Shown piece after piece: positions 1 to 11,846 of a DNA stretch of 64,000 nucleotides. The notes under the pieces are model-generated. The model saw nothing but the letters and a program-made list of their open reading frames with translations. It was not told the DNA's origin and ran no database searches. Position 1 is the first letter of the stretch; each line of letters starts with the position of its first letter. The translations under genes were made by a program, and so were the position numbers. Source of the stretch: Magicicada septendecula (taxonomy: Eukaryota; Arthropoda; Insecta; Hemiptera; Cicadidae); NCBI GenBank assembly GCA_034769895.1, contig CM068375.1, forward strand, positions 252,877,542 to 252,941,541, in the 5' to 3' direction.

Positions 1-2
1 AT

Positions 3-407
3 TTAGCCACACATGCAATAAACACAGGACATGAATTCCCAGACATAACCAATGTAACACTAATAAAACATATACCACACAAAGGCACCATAATGAACAT
101 TTGGGAAAATTTACAGATTTACAAACATAAAACACAAAACAAATTAATACCAGAACAAATACAAATCAATACAAAACATGACACAATATTCAAAGCACTC
201 AACATCGAAAATACACAAAATACAAAAACAAATACCACAGCCACACACAATAATGCAACTTTAAAAGACCAAAGACCAACAAACTGCCTTAATAACATCC
301 AGAAGCCAACACACAAATACTTCACCAGAAACAAGATGACGAAGGCTGAAGATGAGAGTACAGGAACTCTCGAAACATGTTCCACAAATAGAAAAATAAC
401 ATCTTGA
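3..407 (+). pseudogene. Unit 0: 3' end of PLE ORF (GIY-YIG C-terminal part), cut by window edge
   Basis: An open frame of 134 codons from the left edge to TGA at 405-407. It begins at the LATHAINTGHEF segment of the endonuclease, keeps the putative catalytic Glu in NIWENLQIY, and continues through the ~100-aa polar tail to the normal C-terminus. No lesion is seen in the visible part; whether the rest is intact lies outside the window. It matches unit 6's 3' end (17221-17625) closely, including the rare K-M-T-K variant instead of K-M-A-K. Confidence 0.85.
332..406 (+). ncRNA. Candidate hammerhead ribozyme, unit 0 (reference description)
   Basis: Fits a type I minimal hammerhead: CTGAAGA 346-352, one extra T at 353, stem II GAGAGT 354-359 / ACTCTC 366-371 with loop ACAGGA, GAA 372-374, palindrome ACATGT 375-380 as a very short stem III, T 381 as the residue before the predicted cut, GG 344-345 / CC 382-383 as the core-proximal stem I, and a distal 7-bp helix CAAGATG 332-338 / CATCTTG 400-406. 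It covers the last 25 codons of the ORF and two bases of the stop codon. Minimal hammerheads of this kind are known in animal PLEs; the extra T and the non-GUC cut site make activity uncertain. Confidence 0.7.
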
Positions 408-450
408 GGTAAATTTATATATAAATATTAAATGTATTATATACATCAAG
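403..450 (+). other. AT-rich hairpin over the stop codon (unit 0 copy; present after every unit)
   Basis: CTTGAGGTA (403-411) can pair with TACATCAAG (442-450) with one G-A mismatch; inside lies the perfect 14-nt palindrome ATTTATATATAAAT (413-426). The 5' arm CTTG (403-406) is also one strand of the ribozyme closing helix, so the two folds exclude each other. It could act in 3' end formation or as a ribozyme switch, but neither is shown. Confidence 0.4.
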
Positions 451-656
451 AAACGGACTGTAGCAGAAAGTGATTGAAATAATATAACCATACAAGGTAA
501 ATAAGCCTACAGTGAAAAAACGAAAATTGAGGTTATAAAACAAATGCAAAAACAAAAGTGTATAGTGAAAAAAACAGTGAAGTGAATGTCAAATTAAGTG
601 AAATCAACTACCAAATAACGGATAACAAATCATCCCTCACATAAATATACATTAAC
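408..656 (+). promoter_or_regulatory. Inter-unit leader, GCCTA-deletion type (before unit 1)
   Basis: Reads GTGTATAGTG where most leaders read GTGTAGCCTATAGTG, so the second copy of the direct repeat has lost GCCTA. It also has AAAATTGAGG for AAAAGTGAGG and TGAATGTC for TGAATATC. Exactly the same combination occurs in the leader before unit 7 (17626-17874), tying these two loci together. TATAAAA is at 534-540. Confidence 0.5.
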
Positions 657-3176
657 ATGTACACAAACAACATAACCACAATTCCATATAACCGCATTAA
701 CAAATTGTTAAACAAATTTCAAACACGAAAAAAACAACTAATGAACACAAACATGAACATATACTTCAATAGACAATGCCAAAAACATAAATTAACACCT
801 AAATACATCAACATAAACACAAACAACAAAAATATGACTGCACAAAAAACTATAAAACAAGCACAAAGGCTATGGATACAAAACGAAATTAATCAATTAT
901 ACAGTAAGAAAAATAGCATAACACTAGACATATACAAACTACACTTAAAACAACAAAACAAAAATCAAGAACCAAAAAAACAAAAATAAACACACATTTT
1001 ACCCTCGAACCATTAACCTCAGCAATACAGAATTTAACAAAAAAGAAACAGAATATTTAAACAATATGTCAAAAACTAACATAACCCAAAATGCAAACAA
1101 AAATCTAGAAAATTTAATAGTAGAAACAGAATTTGCCATTAACCTAATAAAAAACAATATACAAGAAGAAAAAAGAACAGAAGCAACACATATAATTAAA
1201 AAAATAATCACTATCGAAATGAAAAACAAAGATAAACAAAAGAAAAACAATAAAACAATAAAAGAAATTAAAAATAAAGTAAAGAACAATAATTTAATAA
1301 TAACTAAAGCAGACAAAAGTCAAGCAACAGTAATCATTGATAAAGCAGACTACATAAAAAAAAATCGAAGACTTCATCAACAATAATAAATGCGTACAAC
1401 TAGATAAAAACCCAACAGAAAACTATCTTAAACAAACAATAAAACTAATAAAAACAACTAAAAACATTTTCAACAATAAAACATAGACATATATATAAAC
1501 AATAATCTAGAACCACCTAAAATGAATAGCCTAATAAAAATACACAAATTAAACAACCCAATACGACCATTAATCAATTTCAAAAAAGCTCCTACATACA
1601 AAATAGCAAAAATAATAGCACAAAAACTAAAAAGTAACCATCTAACAAATAACCATCATAACATAAAAAATACATACGAATTAATAGACAAACTAAAAAT
1701 AATAAATATAAATGAAAATACATTTTTCACATCATATGACATAACAAACATGTACACTAATATCCCAGTAGAAGAAACAATTGACATAATAATAAACACA
1801 CTTAAAGAACAAAATGAAAACAATCAATATATAACCGAAATAAAAAATAGTCTCCAACTAATACTAAAACAAAATTACTTTGAATTTAATAGCAAAATTT
1901 ATCAACAGAAAGAAGGTTTAGCAATGGGATCACCATTATCAAGCATAATAGCAGAAATATTCCTACAACACATAGACACCAAAATACAAAATATCATAAA
2001 AACACATGACCCAAATGGCATATGGATAAGATATGCAGATGATGGACTATATGTATCAAATAACAAAAACACAAATGCAGAGAACATACTGAAACAAATC
2101 AATAACATACATCCCAAAATACAATTCACAGAAGAAAAAGAAAAACATAACAAAATCAACTATTTAGACATAACCATCACAAGATATAACAAACACATAC
2201 AATATGCAATATATAGAAAACCAACTTCCACTAACATCATTATACCTAACCATTCTGATCACCCACCACAACATAAAATGGCAGCATTTTATTCGTTATT
2301 TAACAGAATGTACAAAATACCCCTAAACAAACAAGAAACTGACAAAGAAAGAAATATAATATACCAAATTGTTTATGCAAATGGATACAATAAAAATACT
2401 ATGATCAAAATAGAAAATAAAATCAAATACAAAATAAAAACTGAACAATTAAGAATTAATCAAACTGAACAACACATAAATAATAACAACAACAAAAAAT
2501 GGCCACATTCACATATATAAATAATAAAATGACGAAACTAACAAAACTATTCAAAAACACAGATATAAAAATAGCATACAAAACTAATAAAAGTAAATTA
2601 CAAAATCTAAATAGCTCACATAACAAAGATAATACAACAACCAACGGTATATACAAAATTGAATGCCAAGATTGCAATAAATGTTATATAGGACAAACAA
2701 AAAAACAGCTGAAAAAACGTTATTTTGAACACCTAAATGCATACAAAAAACCAGATATATATAAATCCAATTTAGCCACACATGCAATAAACACAGGACA
2801 TGAATTCCCAGACATAACCAATGTAACACTAATTAAACATATACCACACAAAGGCACCATAATGAACATTTGGGAAAATTTACAGATTTACAAACATAAA
2901 ACACAAAACAAATTAATACCAGAACAAATACAAATCAATACAAAACATGACACAATATTCAAAGCACTCAACATCGAAAATACACAAAATACAAAAACAA
3001 ATACCACAGCCACACACAATAATGCAACTTTAAAAGACCAAAGACCAACAAACTGCCTTAATAACAACCAGAAGCCAACACACAAATACTTCACCAGAAA
3101 CAAGATGGCGAAGGCTGAAGATGAGAGTACAGGAACTCTCAAAACATGTTCCACAAATAGAAAAATAACATCTTGA
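657..3176 (+). pseudogene. Unit 1: PLE RT/GIY-YIG ORF with 120-bp deletion and frameshifts
   Basis: The start ATG follows an in-frame TAA at 642-644. An in-frame deletion of about 120 bp (junction near 946-949, TTA microhomology) removes roughly 40 residues of the N-terminal region. An extra C at 972-973 brings a stop at 987-989. A 9-A run at 1356-1364 (+1) and a shortened A-run at 1478-1481 (-1) follow. RT motifs A, B and C are open in 1522-2520, then a missing G at about 2501 shifts the frame before the GIY-YIG domain, which is open in 2499-3176. Shares the extra C with units 2 and 7, and its RT variants (IINTLKE, IVYANG) with unit 7. Confidence 0.9.
3101..3175 (+). ncRNA. Hammerhead ribozyme, unit 1, G12 lost
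   Basis: All helices are kept, but the base after stem II is A (3141) instead of G, so the core reads AAA for GAA. G12 is the catalytic general base in hammerheads, so this copy is probably inactive. Confidence 0.6.
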
Positions 3177-3431
3177 GGTAAATTTATATATAAATATTAA
3201 ATGTATTATATACATCAAGAAACGGACTGTAGCAGAAAGTGATTGAAATAATATAACTATACAAGGTAAATAAGCCTACAGTGAAAAAAACGAAAAGTGA
3301 GGTTATAAAACAAATGCAAAAACAAAAGTGTAGCCTATAGTGAAAAAAATAGTGAAGTGAATATCAAATTAAGTGAAATCAACTACCAAATAACGGATAA
3401 CAAATCATCTCACACATAAATATACATTAAC

Positions 3432-6071
3432 ATGTACACAAACAACATAACCACAATTCCATATAACCACATTAACAAATTGTTAAACAAATTTCAAACA
3501 CGAAAAAAAAACTAATGAACACAAACATGAACATATACTTCAATAGACAATGCCAAAAACATAAATTAACACCTAAATACATCAACATAAACACAAACAA
3601 CAAAAATATGACTGCACAAAAAACTATAAAACAAGCACAAAGGCTATGGATACAAAACGAAATTAATCAATTATACAGTAAGAAAAATAGCATAACACTA
3701 GACACATACAAACTACACTTAGAGCTAACAAGTTTATTACATCCAATCACTTGGAATAATAAATACAATAACATAGAAAATAAAATAAGATTTGAAAAAA
3801 CAAAAAGACTTATACAATCAACAAAAAACTTAACACATTAAAACAACAAAACAAAAATCAAGAACCAAAAAAACAAAAATAAACACACATTTTACCCTCG
3901 AACCATTAACCTTAGCAATACAGAATTTAACAAAAAAGAAACAGAATATTTAAACAATATGTCAAAAACTAACATAAACCAAAATGCAAACAAAAATCTA
4001 GAAAATTTAATAGTAGAAACAGTATTTGCCATTAACCTAATAAAAGACAATATACAAGAAGAAAAAAGAACAGAAGCAACACATATAATTAAAAAAATAA
4101 TCACTATCGAAATGAAAAACAAAGATAAACAAAAGAAAAACAATAAAACAATAAAAGAAATTAAAAATAAAGTAAAGAACAATAATTTAATAATAACTAA
4201 AGCAGACAAAAGTCAAGCAACAGTAATCATTGATAAAGCAGACTACATAAAAAAAAATCGAAGACTTCATCAACAATAATAAATGCGTACAACTAGATAA
4301 AAACCCAACAGAAAACTATCTTAAACAAACAATAAAACTAATAAAAACAACTAAAAACATTTTCAACAATAAAAACATAGACATATATATAAACAATAAT
4401 CCAGAACCACCTAAAATGAATAGCCTAATAAAAATACACAAATTAAACAACCCAATACGACCATTAATCAATTTCAAAAAAGCTCCTACATACAAAATAG
4501 CAAAAATAATAGCACAAAAACTAAAAAGTAACCATCTAACAAATAACCATCATAACATAAAAAATACATACGAATTAATAGACAAACTAAAAATAATAAA
4601 TATAAATGAAAATACATTTTTCACATCATATGACATAACAAACATGTACACTAATATCCCAGTAGAAGAAACAATTGACATAATAATAAACAAACTTAAA
4701 GAACAAAATGAAAACAATCAATATATAACCGAAATAAAAAATAGTCTCCAACTAATACTAAAACAAAATTACTTTGAATTTAATAGCAAAATTTATCAAC
4801 AGAAAGAAGGTTTAGCAATGGGATCACCATTATCAAGCATAATAGCAGAAATATTCCTACAACACATAGACACCAAAATACAAAATATCATAAAAACACA
4901 TGACCCAAATGGCATATGGATAAGATATGCAGATGATGGACTATATGTATCAAATAACAAAAACACAAATGCAGAGAACATACTGAAACAAATCAATAAC
5001 ATACATCCCAAAATACAATTCACAGAAGAAAAAGAAAAACATAACAAAATCAACTATTTAGACATAACCATCACAAGATATAAGAAACACATACAATATG
5101 CAATATACAGAAAACCAACTTCCACTAACATCATTATACCTAACCATTCTGATCACCCACCACAACATAAAATGGCAGCATTTTATTCGTTATTTAACAG
5201 AATGTACAAAATACCCCTAAACAAACAAGAAACTGACAAAGAAAGAAATATAATATACCAAATTGGTTATGCAAATTGATACAATAAAAATACTATGATC
5301 AAAATAGAAAATAAAATCAAATACAAAATAAAAACTGAACAATTAAGAATTAATCAAACTGAACAACACATAAATAATAACAACAGCAAAAAATGGGCCA
5401 CATTCACATATATAAATAATAAAATGACGAAACTAACAAAACTATTTAAAAACACAGATATAAAAATAGCATACAAAACTAATAAAAATAAATTACAAAA
5501 TCTAAATAGCTCACATAACAAAGATAATACAACAACCAACGGTATATACAAAATTGAATGCCAAGATTGCAATAAATGTTATATAGGACAAACAAAAAAA
5601 CAGCTGAAAAAACGTTATTTTAAACACCTAAATGCATACAAAAAACCAGATATATATAAATCCAATTTAGCCACACATGCAATAAACACAGGACATGAAT
5701 TCCCAGACATAACCAATGTAACACTAATAAAACATATACCACACAAAGGCACCATAATGAACATTTGGGAAAATTTACAGATTTACAAACATAAAACACA
5801 AAACAAATTAATACCAGAACAAATACAAATCAATACAAAACATGACACAATATTCAAAGCACTCAACATCGAAAATACACAAAATACAAAAACAGATACC
5901 ACAGCCACACACAATAATGCAACTTTAAAAGACCAAAGACCAACAAACTGCCTTAATAACATCCAGAAGCCAACACACAAATACTTCACCAGAAACAAGA
6001 TGGCGAAGGCTGAAGATGAGAGTACAGGAACTCTCGAAACATGTTCCACAAATAGAAAAATAACATCTTGA
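3432..6071 (+). pseudogene. Unit 2: broken PLE RT/GIY-YIG ORF
   Basis: A missing C in the A-run at 3503-3511 breaks the frame about 25 codons in. A shortened A-run at 3795-3800 (-1), the extra C at 3865-3866 and the 9-A run at 4249-4257 (+1) follow. The RT frame is open from 4416 to a TGA at 5277-5279, where other units have GGA (YANG becomes YAN-stop). Downstream of that single nonsense codon the same frame is open through the whole endonuclease and tail (5295-6071). The TGA is also fixed in units 10 to 18, so unit 2 may be related to the source of that subfamily. Confidence 0.9.
5996..6070 (+). ncRNA. Hammerhead ribozyme, unit 2
   Basis: Consensus core: CTGAAGA 6010-6016, stem II 6018-6023/6030-6035, GAA 6036-6038, ACATGT 6039-6044, closing helix 5996-6002/6064-6070. 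Confidence 0.68.
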
Positions 6072-6325
6072 GGTAAATTTATATATAAATATTAAATGTA
6101 TTATATACATCAAGAAACGGACTGTAGCAGAAAGTGATTGAAATAATATAACCATACAAGGTAAATAAGCCTACAGTGAAAAAACGAAAAGTGAGGTTAT
6201 AAAACAAATGCAAAAACAAAAGTGTAGCCTATAGTGAAAAAAATAGTGAAGTGAATATCAAATTAAGTGAAATCAACTACCAAATAACGGATAACAAATC
6301 ATCTCACACATAAATATACATTAAC

Positions 6326-8959
6326 ATGTACACAAACAACATAACCACAATTCCATATAACCACATTAACAAATTGTTAAACAAATTTCAAACAAGAAAA
6401 AAAACAACTAATGAACGCAAACATGAACATATACTTCAATAGACAATGCCAAAAACATAAATTAACACCTAAATACATCAACATAAACACAAACAACAAA
6501 AATATGACTGCACAAAAAACTATAAAACAAGCACAAAGGCTATGGATACAAAACGAAATTAATCAATTATACAGTAAGAAATATAGAATAACACTAGACA
6601 TATACAAACTCCACTTAGAGCTAACAAGTTTATTACATCCAATCACTTGGAATAATAAATACAATAACATAGAAAATAAAATAAGATTTGAAAAAAACAA
6701 AAAGACTTATACAATCAACAAAAAACTTAACACATTAAAACAACAAAACAAAAATCAAGAACAAAAAAACAAAAATAAACACACATTTTACCCTCGAACC
6801 ATTAACCTTAGCAATACAGAATTTAACAAAAAAGAAACAGAATATTTAAACAATATGCCAAAAACTAACATAACCCAAAATGCAAACAAAAATCTAGAAC
6901 ATTTAATAGTAGAAACAGAATTTGCCATTAACCTAATAAAAGACAATATACTAGAAGAAAAAAGAACAGATGCAACACATATAATTAAAAAAATAATCAC
7001 TATCGAAATGAAAAACAAAGATAAACAAAAGAAAAACAATAAAAGAAATTAAAAATAAAGTAAAGAACAATAATTTAATAATAACTAAAGCAGACAAAAG
7101 TCAAGCAACAGTAATCATTGATAAAGCAGACTACATAAAAAAAAATTGAAGACTTCATCAACAATAATAAATGCGTACAACTAGATAAAAACCCAACAGA
7201 AACTATCTTAAACAAACAATAAAACTAATAAAAACAACTAAAAACATTTTCAACAATAAAAACATAGACATATATATAAACAATAATCCAGAACCACCTA
7301 AAATGAATAGCCTAATAAAAATACACAAATTAAACAACCCAATACGACCATTAATCAATTTCAAAAAAGCTCCTACATACAAAATAGCAAAAATAATAGC
7401 ACAAAAACTAAAAAGTAACCATCTAACAAATAACCATCATAACATAAAAAATACATACGAATTAATAGACAAACTAAAAATAATAAATATAAATGAAAAT
7501 ACATTTTTCACATCATATGACATAACAAACATGTACACTAATATCCCAGTAGAAGAAACAATTGACATAATAATAAACAAACTTAAAGAACAAAATGAAA
7601 ACAAACAATATATAACCGAAATAAAAAATAGTCTCCAACTAATACTAAAACAAAATTACTTTGAATTTAATAGCAAAATTTATCAACAGAAAGAAGGTTT
7701 AGCAATGGGATCACCATTTTCAAGCATAATAGCAGAAATATTCCTACAACACATAGACACCAAAATACAAAATATCATAAAAACACATGACGCAAATGGC
7801 ATATGGATAAGATATGCAGATGATGGACTATATGTATCAAATAACAAAAACACAAATGCAGAGAACATACTGAAACAAATCAATAACATACATCCCAAAA
7901 TACAATACACAGAAGAAAAAGAAAAACATAACAAAATCAACTATTTAGACATAACCATCACAAGATATAACAAACACATACAATATGCAATATATAGAAA
8001 ACCAACTTCCACTAACACCATTATACCTAACCATTCTGATCACCCACCACAACATAAAATGGCAGCATTTTATTCGTTATTTAACAGAATGTACAAAATA
8101 CCCCTAAACAAACAAGAAACTGACAAAGAAAGAAATATAATATACCAAATTGGTTATGCAAATGGATACAATAAAAATACTATGATCAAAATAGAAAATA
8201 AAATCAAATACAAAATAAAAACTGAACAATTAAGAATTAATCAAACTGAACAACACATAAATAATAACAACAACAAAAAAATGGGCCACATTCACATATA
8301 TAAATAATAAAATGACGAAACTAACAAAACTATTTAAAAACACAGATATAAAAATAGCATACAAAACTAATAAAAATAAATTACAAAATCTAAATAGCTC
8401 ACATAACAAAGATAATACAACAACCAACGGTATATACAAAATTGAATGCCAAGATTGCAATAAATGTTATATAGGACAAACAAAAAAACAGCTGAAAAAA
8501 CGTTATTTTGAACACCTAAATGCATACAAAAAAACAGATATATATAAATCCAATTTAGCCACACATGCAATAAACACAGGACATGAATTCCCAGACATAA
8601 CCAATGTAACACTAATAAAACATATACCACACAAAGGCACCATAATGAACATTTGGGAAAATTTACAGATTTACAAACATAAAACACAAAACAAATTAAT
8701 ACCAGAACAAATACAAATCAATACAAAACATGACACAATATTCAAAGCACTCAACATCGAAAATACACAAAATACAAAAACAAATACCACAGCCACACAC
8801 AATAATGCAACTTTAAAAGACCAAAGACCAACAAACTGCCTTAATAACATCCAAAAGCCAACACACAAATACTTCACCAGAAACAAGATGGCGAAGGCTG
8901 AAGATGAGAGTACAGGAACTCTCGAAACATGTTCCACAAATAGAAAAATAACATCTTGA
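6326..8959 (+). pseudogene. Unit 3: broken PLE RT/GIY-YIG ORF
   Basis: An 8-A run at 6397-6404 (+1) separates the start ATG from the N-terminal frame, which is open in 6411-7052. It ends where one copy of an 8-bp tandem repeat (AAACAATA) is missing, giving KKNNKRN and TAA at 7050-7052. Then come the 9-A run 7137-7145 (+1), a 3-A run at 7200-7202 (-1), an open RT frame 7303-8307 and a 7-A run at 8275-8281 (+1) that puts the endonuclease (8312-8959) in another frame. Motif B has a Leu to Phe change (MGSPFS). Confidence 0.9.
8884..8958 (+). ncRNA. Hammerhead ribozyme, unit 3
   Basis: Consensus core: CTGAAGA 8898-8904, stem II 8906-8911/8918-8923, GAA 8924-8926, ACATGT 8927-8932. Confidence 0.68.
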
Positions 8960-9213
8960 GGTAAATTTATATATAAATATTAAATGTATTATATACATCA
9001 AGAAACGGACTGTAGCAGAAAGTGATTGAAATAATATAACCATACAAGGTAAATAAGCCTACAGTGAAAAAACGAAAAGTGAGGTTATAAAACAAATGCA
9101 AAAACAAAAGTGTAGCCTATAGTGAAAAAAATAGTGAAGTGAATATCAAATTAAGTGAAATCAACTACCAAATAACGGATAACAAATCATCTCACACATA
9201 AATATACATTAAC
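8960..9213 (+). promoter_or_regulatory. Inter-unit leader (representative, before unit 4)
   Basis: A non-coding 254-bp stretch between the TGA of one unit and the ATG of the next. It starts with an AT-rich hairpin region, then an imperfect direct repeat: AGCCTACAGTGAAAAAACG... (9056-9082) and AGCCTATAGTGAAAAAAAT... (9114-9142). The word AGTGA recurs at least six times. TATAAAA at 9086-9092, about 120 bp before the ATG, could be a TATA box; no initiator can be proved. An in-frame TAA lies 15 bases before the ATG, fixing it as the first usable Met. The other 21 leaders have the same layout and lie between the ORFs listed. Confidence 0.5.
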
Positions 9214-11846
9214 ATGTACACAAACAACATAACCACAATTCCATATAACCACATTAACAAATTGTTAAACAAATTTCAAACAAGAAAAAAACAACTAATG
9301 AACGCAAACATGAACATATACTTCAATAGACAATGCCAAAAACATAAATTAACACCTAAATACATCAACATAAACACAAACAACAAAAATATGACTGCAC
9401 AAAAAACTATAAAACAAGCACAAAGGCTATGGATACAAAACGAAATTAATCAATTATACAGTAAGAAATATAGAATAACACTAGACATATACAAACTCCA
9501 CTTAAAGCTAACAAGTTTATTACATCCAATCACTTGGAATAATAAATACAATAACATAGAAAATAAAATAAGATTTGAAAAAAACAAAAAGACTTATACA
9601 ATCAACAAAAAACTTAACACATTAAAACAACAAAACAAAAATCAAGAACAAAAAAACAAAAATAAACACACATTTTACCCTCGAACCATTAACCTTAGCA
9701 ATACAGAATTTAACAAAAAAGAAACAGAATATTTAAACAATATGCCAAAAACTAACATAACCCAAAATGCAAACAAAAATCTAGAACATTTAATAGTAGA
9801 AACAGAATTTGCCATTAACCTAATAAAAGACAATATACTAGAAGAAAAAAGAACAGAAGCAACACATATAATTAAAAAAATAATCACTATCGAAATGAAA
9901 AACAAAGATAAACAAAAGAAAAACAATAAAAGAAATTAAAAATAAAGTAAAGAACAATAATTTAATAATAACTAAAGCAGACAAAAGTCAAGCAACAGTA
10001 ATCATTGATAAAGCAGACTACATAAAAAAAAATTGAAGACTTCATCAACAATAATAAATGCGTACAACTAGATAAAAACCCAACAGAAACTATCTTAAAC
10101 AAACAATAAAACTAATAAAAACAACTAAAAACATTTTCAACAATAAAAACATAGACATATATATAAACAATAATCCAGAACCACCTAAAATGAATAGCCT
10201 AATAAAAATACACAAATTAAACAACCCAATACGACCATTAATCAATTTCAAAAAAGCTCCTACATACAAAATAGCAAAAATAATAGCACAAAAACTAAAA
10301 AGTAACCATCTAACAAATAACCATCATAACATAAAAAATACATACGAATTAATAGACAAACTAAAAATAATAAATATAAATGAAAATACATTTTTCACAT
10401 CATATGACATAACAAACATGTACACTAATATCCCAGTAGAAGAAACAATTGACATAATAATAAACAAACTTAAAGAACAAAATGAAAACAAACAATATAT
10501 AACCGAAATAAAAAATAGTCTCCAACTAATACTAAAACAAAATTACTTTGAATTTAATAGCAAAATTTATCAACAGAAAGAAGGTTTAGCAATGGGATCA
10601 CCATTATCAAGCATAATAGCAGAAATATTCCTACAACACATAGACACCAAAATACAAAATATCATAAAAACACATGACGCAAATGGCATATGGATAAGAT
10701 ATGCAGATGATGGACTATATGTATCAAATAACAAAAACACAAATGCAGAGAACATACTGAAACAAATCAATAACATACATCCCAAAATACAATACACAGA
10801 AGAAAAAGAAAAACATAACAAAATCAACTATTTAGACATAACCATCACAAGATATAACAAACACATACAATATGCAATATATAGAAAACCAACTTCCACT
10901 AACACCATTATACCTAACCATTCTGATCACCCACCACAACATAAAATGGCAGCATTTTATTCGTTATTTAACAGAATGTACAAAATACCCCTAAACAAAC
11001 AAGAAACTGACAAAGAAAGAAATATAATATACCAAATTGGTTATGCAAATGGATACAATAAAAATACTATGATCAAAATAGAAAATAAAATCAAATACAA
11101 AATAAAAACTGAACAATTAAGAATTAATCAAACTGAACAACACATAAATAATAACAACAACAACAAAATGGGCCACATTCACATATATAAATAATAAAAT
11201 GACGAAACTAACAAAACTATTTAAAAACACAGATATAAAAATAGCATACAAAACTAATAAAAATAAATTACAAAATCTAAATAGCTCACATAACAAAGAT
11301 AATACAACAACCAACGGTATATACAAAATTGAATGCCAAGATTGCAATAAATGTTATATAGGACAAACAAAAAAACAGCTGAAAAAACGTTATTTTGAAC
11401 ACCTAAATGCATACAAAAAACCAGAAATATATAAATCCAATTTAGCCACACATGCAATAAACACAGGACATGAATTCCCAGACATAACCAATGTAACACT
11501 AATAAAACATATACCACACAAAGGCACCATAATGAACATTTGGGAAAATTTACAGATTTACAAACATAAAACACAAAACAAATTAACACCAGAACAAATA
11601 CAAATCAATACAAAACATGACACAATATTCAAAGCACTCAACATCGAAAATACACAAAATACAAAAACAAATACCACAGCCACACACAATAATGCAACTT
11701 TAAAAGACCAAAGACCAACAAACTGCCTTAATAACATCCAAAAGCCAACACACAAATACTTCACCAGAAACAAGATGGCGAAGGCTGAAGATGAGAGTAC
11801 AGGAACTCTCGAAACATGTTCCACAAATAGAAAAATAACATCTTGA
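9214..11846 (+). pseudogene. Unit 4: broken PLE RT/GIY-YIG ORF
   Basis: The N-terminal frame is open from the ATG to 9939 (241 aa), ending at the same 8-bp repeat contraction as unit 3. The 9-A run at 10024-10032 and the 3-A run at 10087-10089 nearly cancel each other. The RT part is open in 10190-11194 and ends after a +1 change in the CAACAACAAC run near 11158-11168. The endonuclease and tail are open in 11199-11846. It carries LTPEQ in place of LIPEQ, a marker shared only with unit 8. Confidence 0.9.
11771..11845 (+). ncRNA. Hammerhead ribozyme, unit 4
   Basis: Consensus core: CTGAAGA 11785-11791, stem II 11793-11798/11805-11810, GAA 11811-11813, ACATGT 11814-11819. Confidence 0.68.

Larger units (their letters stand above)
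1..3431 (+). repeat. Higher-order block A, left copy
   Basis: Unit 0 tail, its leader, unit 1 and the next leader match 17219-20771 with a constant offset of 17218 up to the 120-bp deletion. Shared rare markers are the GCCTA-less leader, KNNIQEEK, IINTLKE, IVYANG, NNQKPTHK, the ribozyme G12 loss and AACTATACAAGG in the following leader. Confidence 0.8.

Noticed and set aside
408..656. Spliceosomal intron in the leader (GAG/GTAAAT after the stop codon)
   Set aside because: The donor-like sequence is fair, and some PLEs have introns, but no pyrimidine-rich acceptor is visible in this A-rich leader and the donor lies after the previous unit's stop.
480..656. A second ribozyme in the leader
   Set aside because: No CTGANGA followed by a hairpin and GAA was found there on either strand; CTGTAGCAGAAAG near 445-480 only loosely resembles it.
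2499..3176. Separate endonuclease gene downstream of an RT gene (two-ORF element)
   Set aside because: The split falls at different places in different units and is caused by A-run or single-base indels; in units 2, 7, 19 and 20 the RT and endonuclease parts share one frame.
5277..5279. TGA read as a sense codon (genetic code change)
   Set aside because: Units 1, 3 to 9 and 19 to 22 have GGA at this site, and TAA and TAG also occur in frame elsewhere; plain nonsense mutation is simpler.
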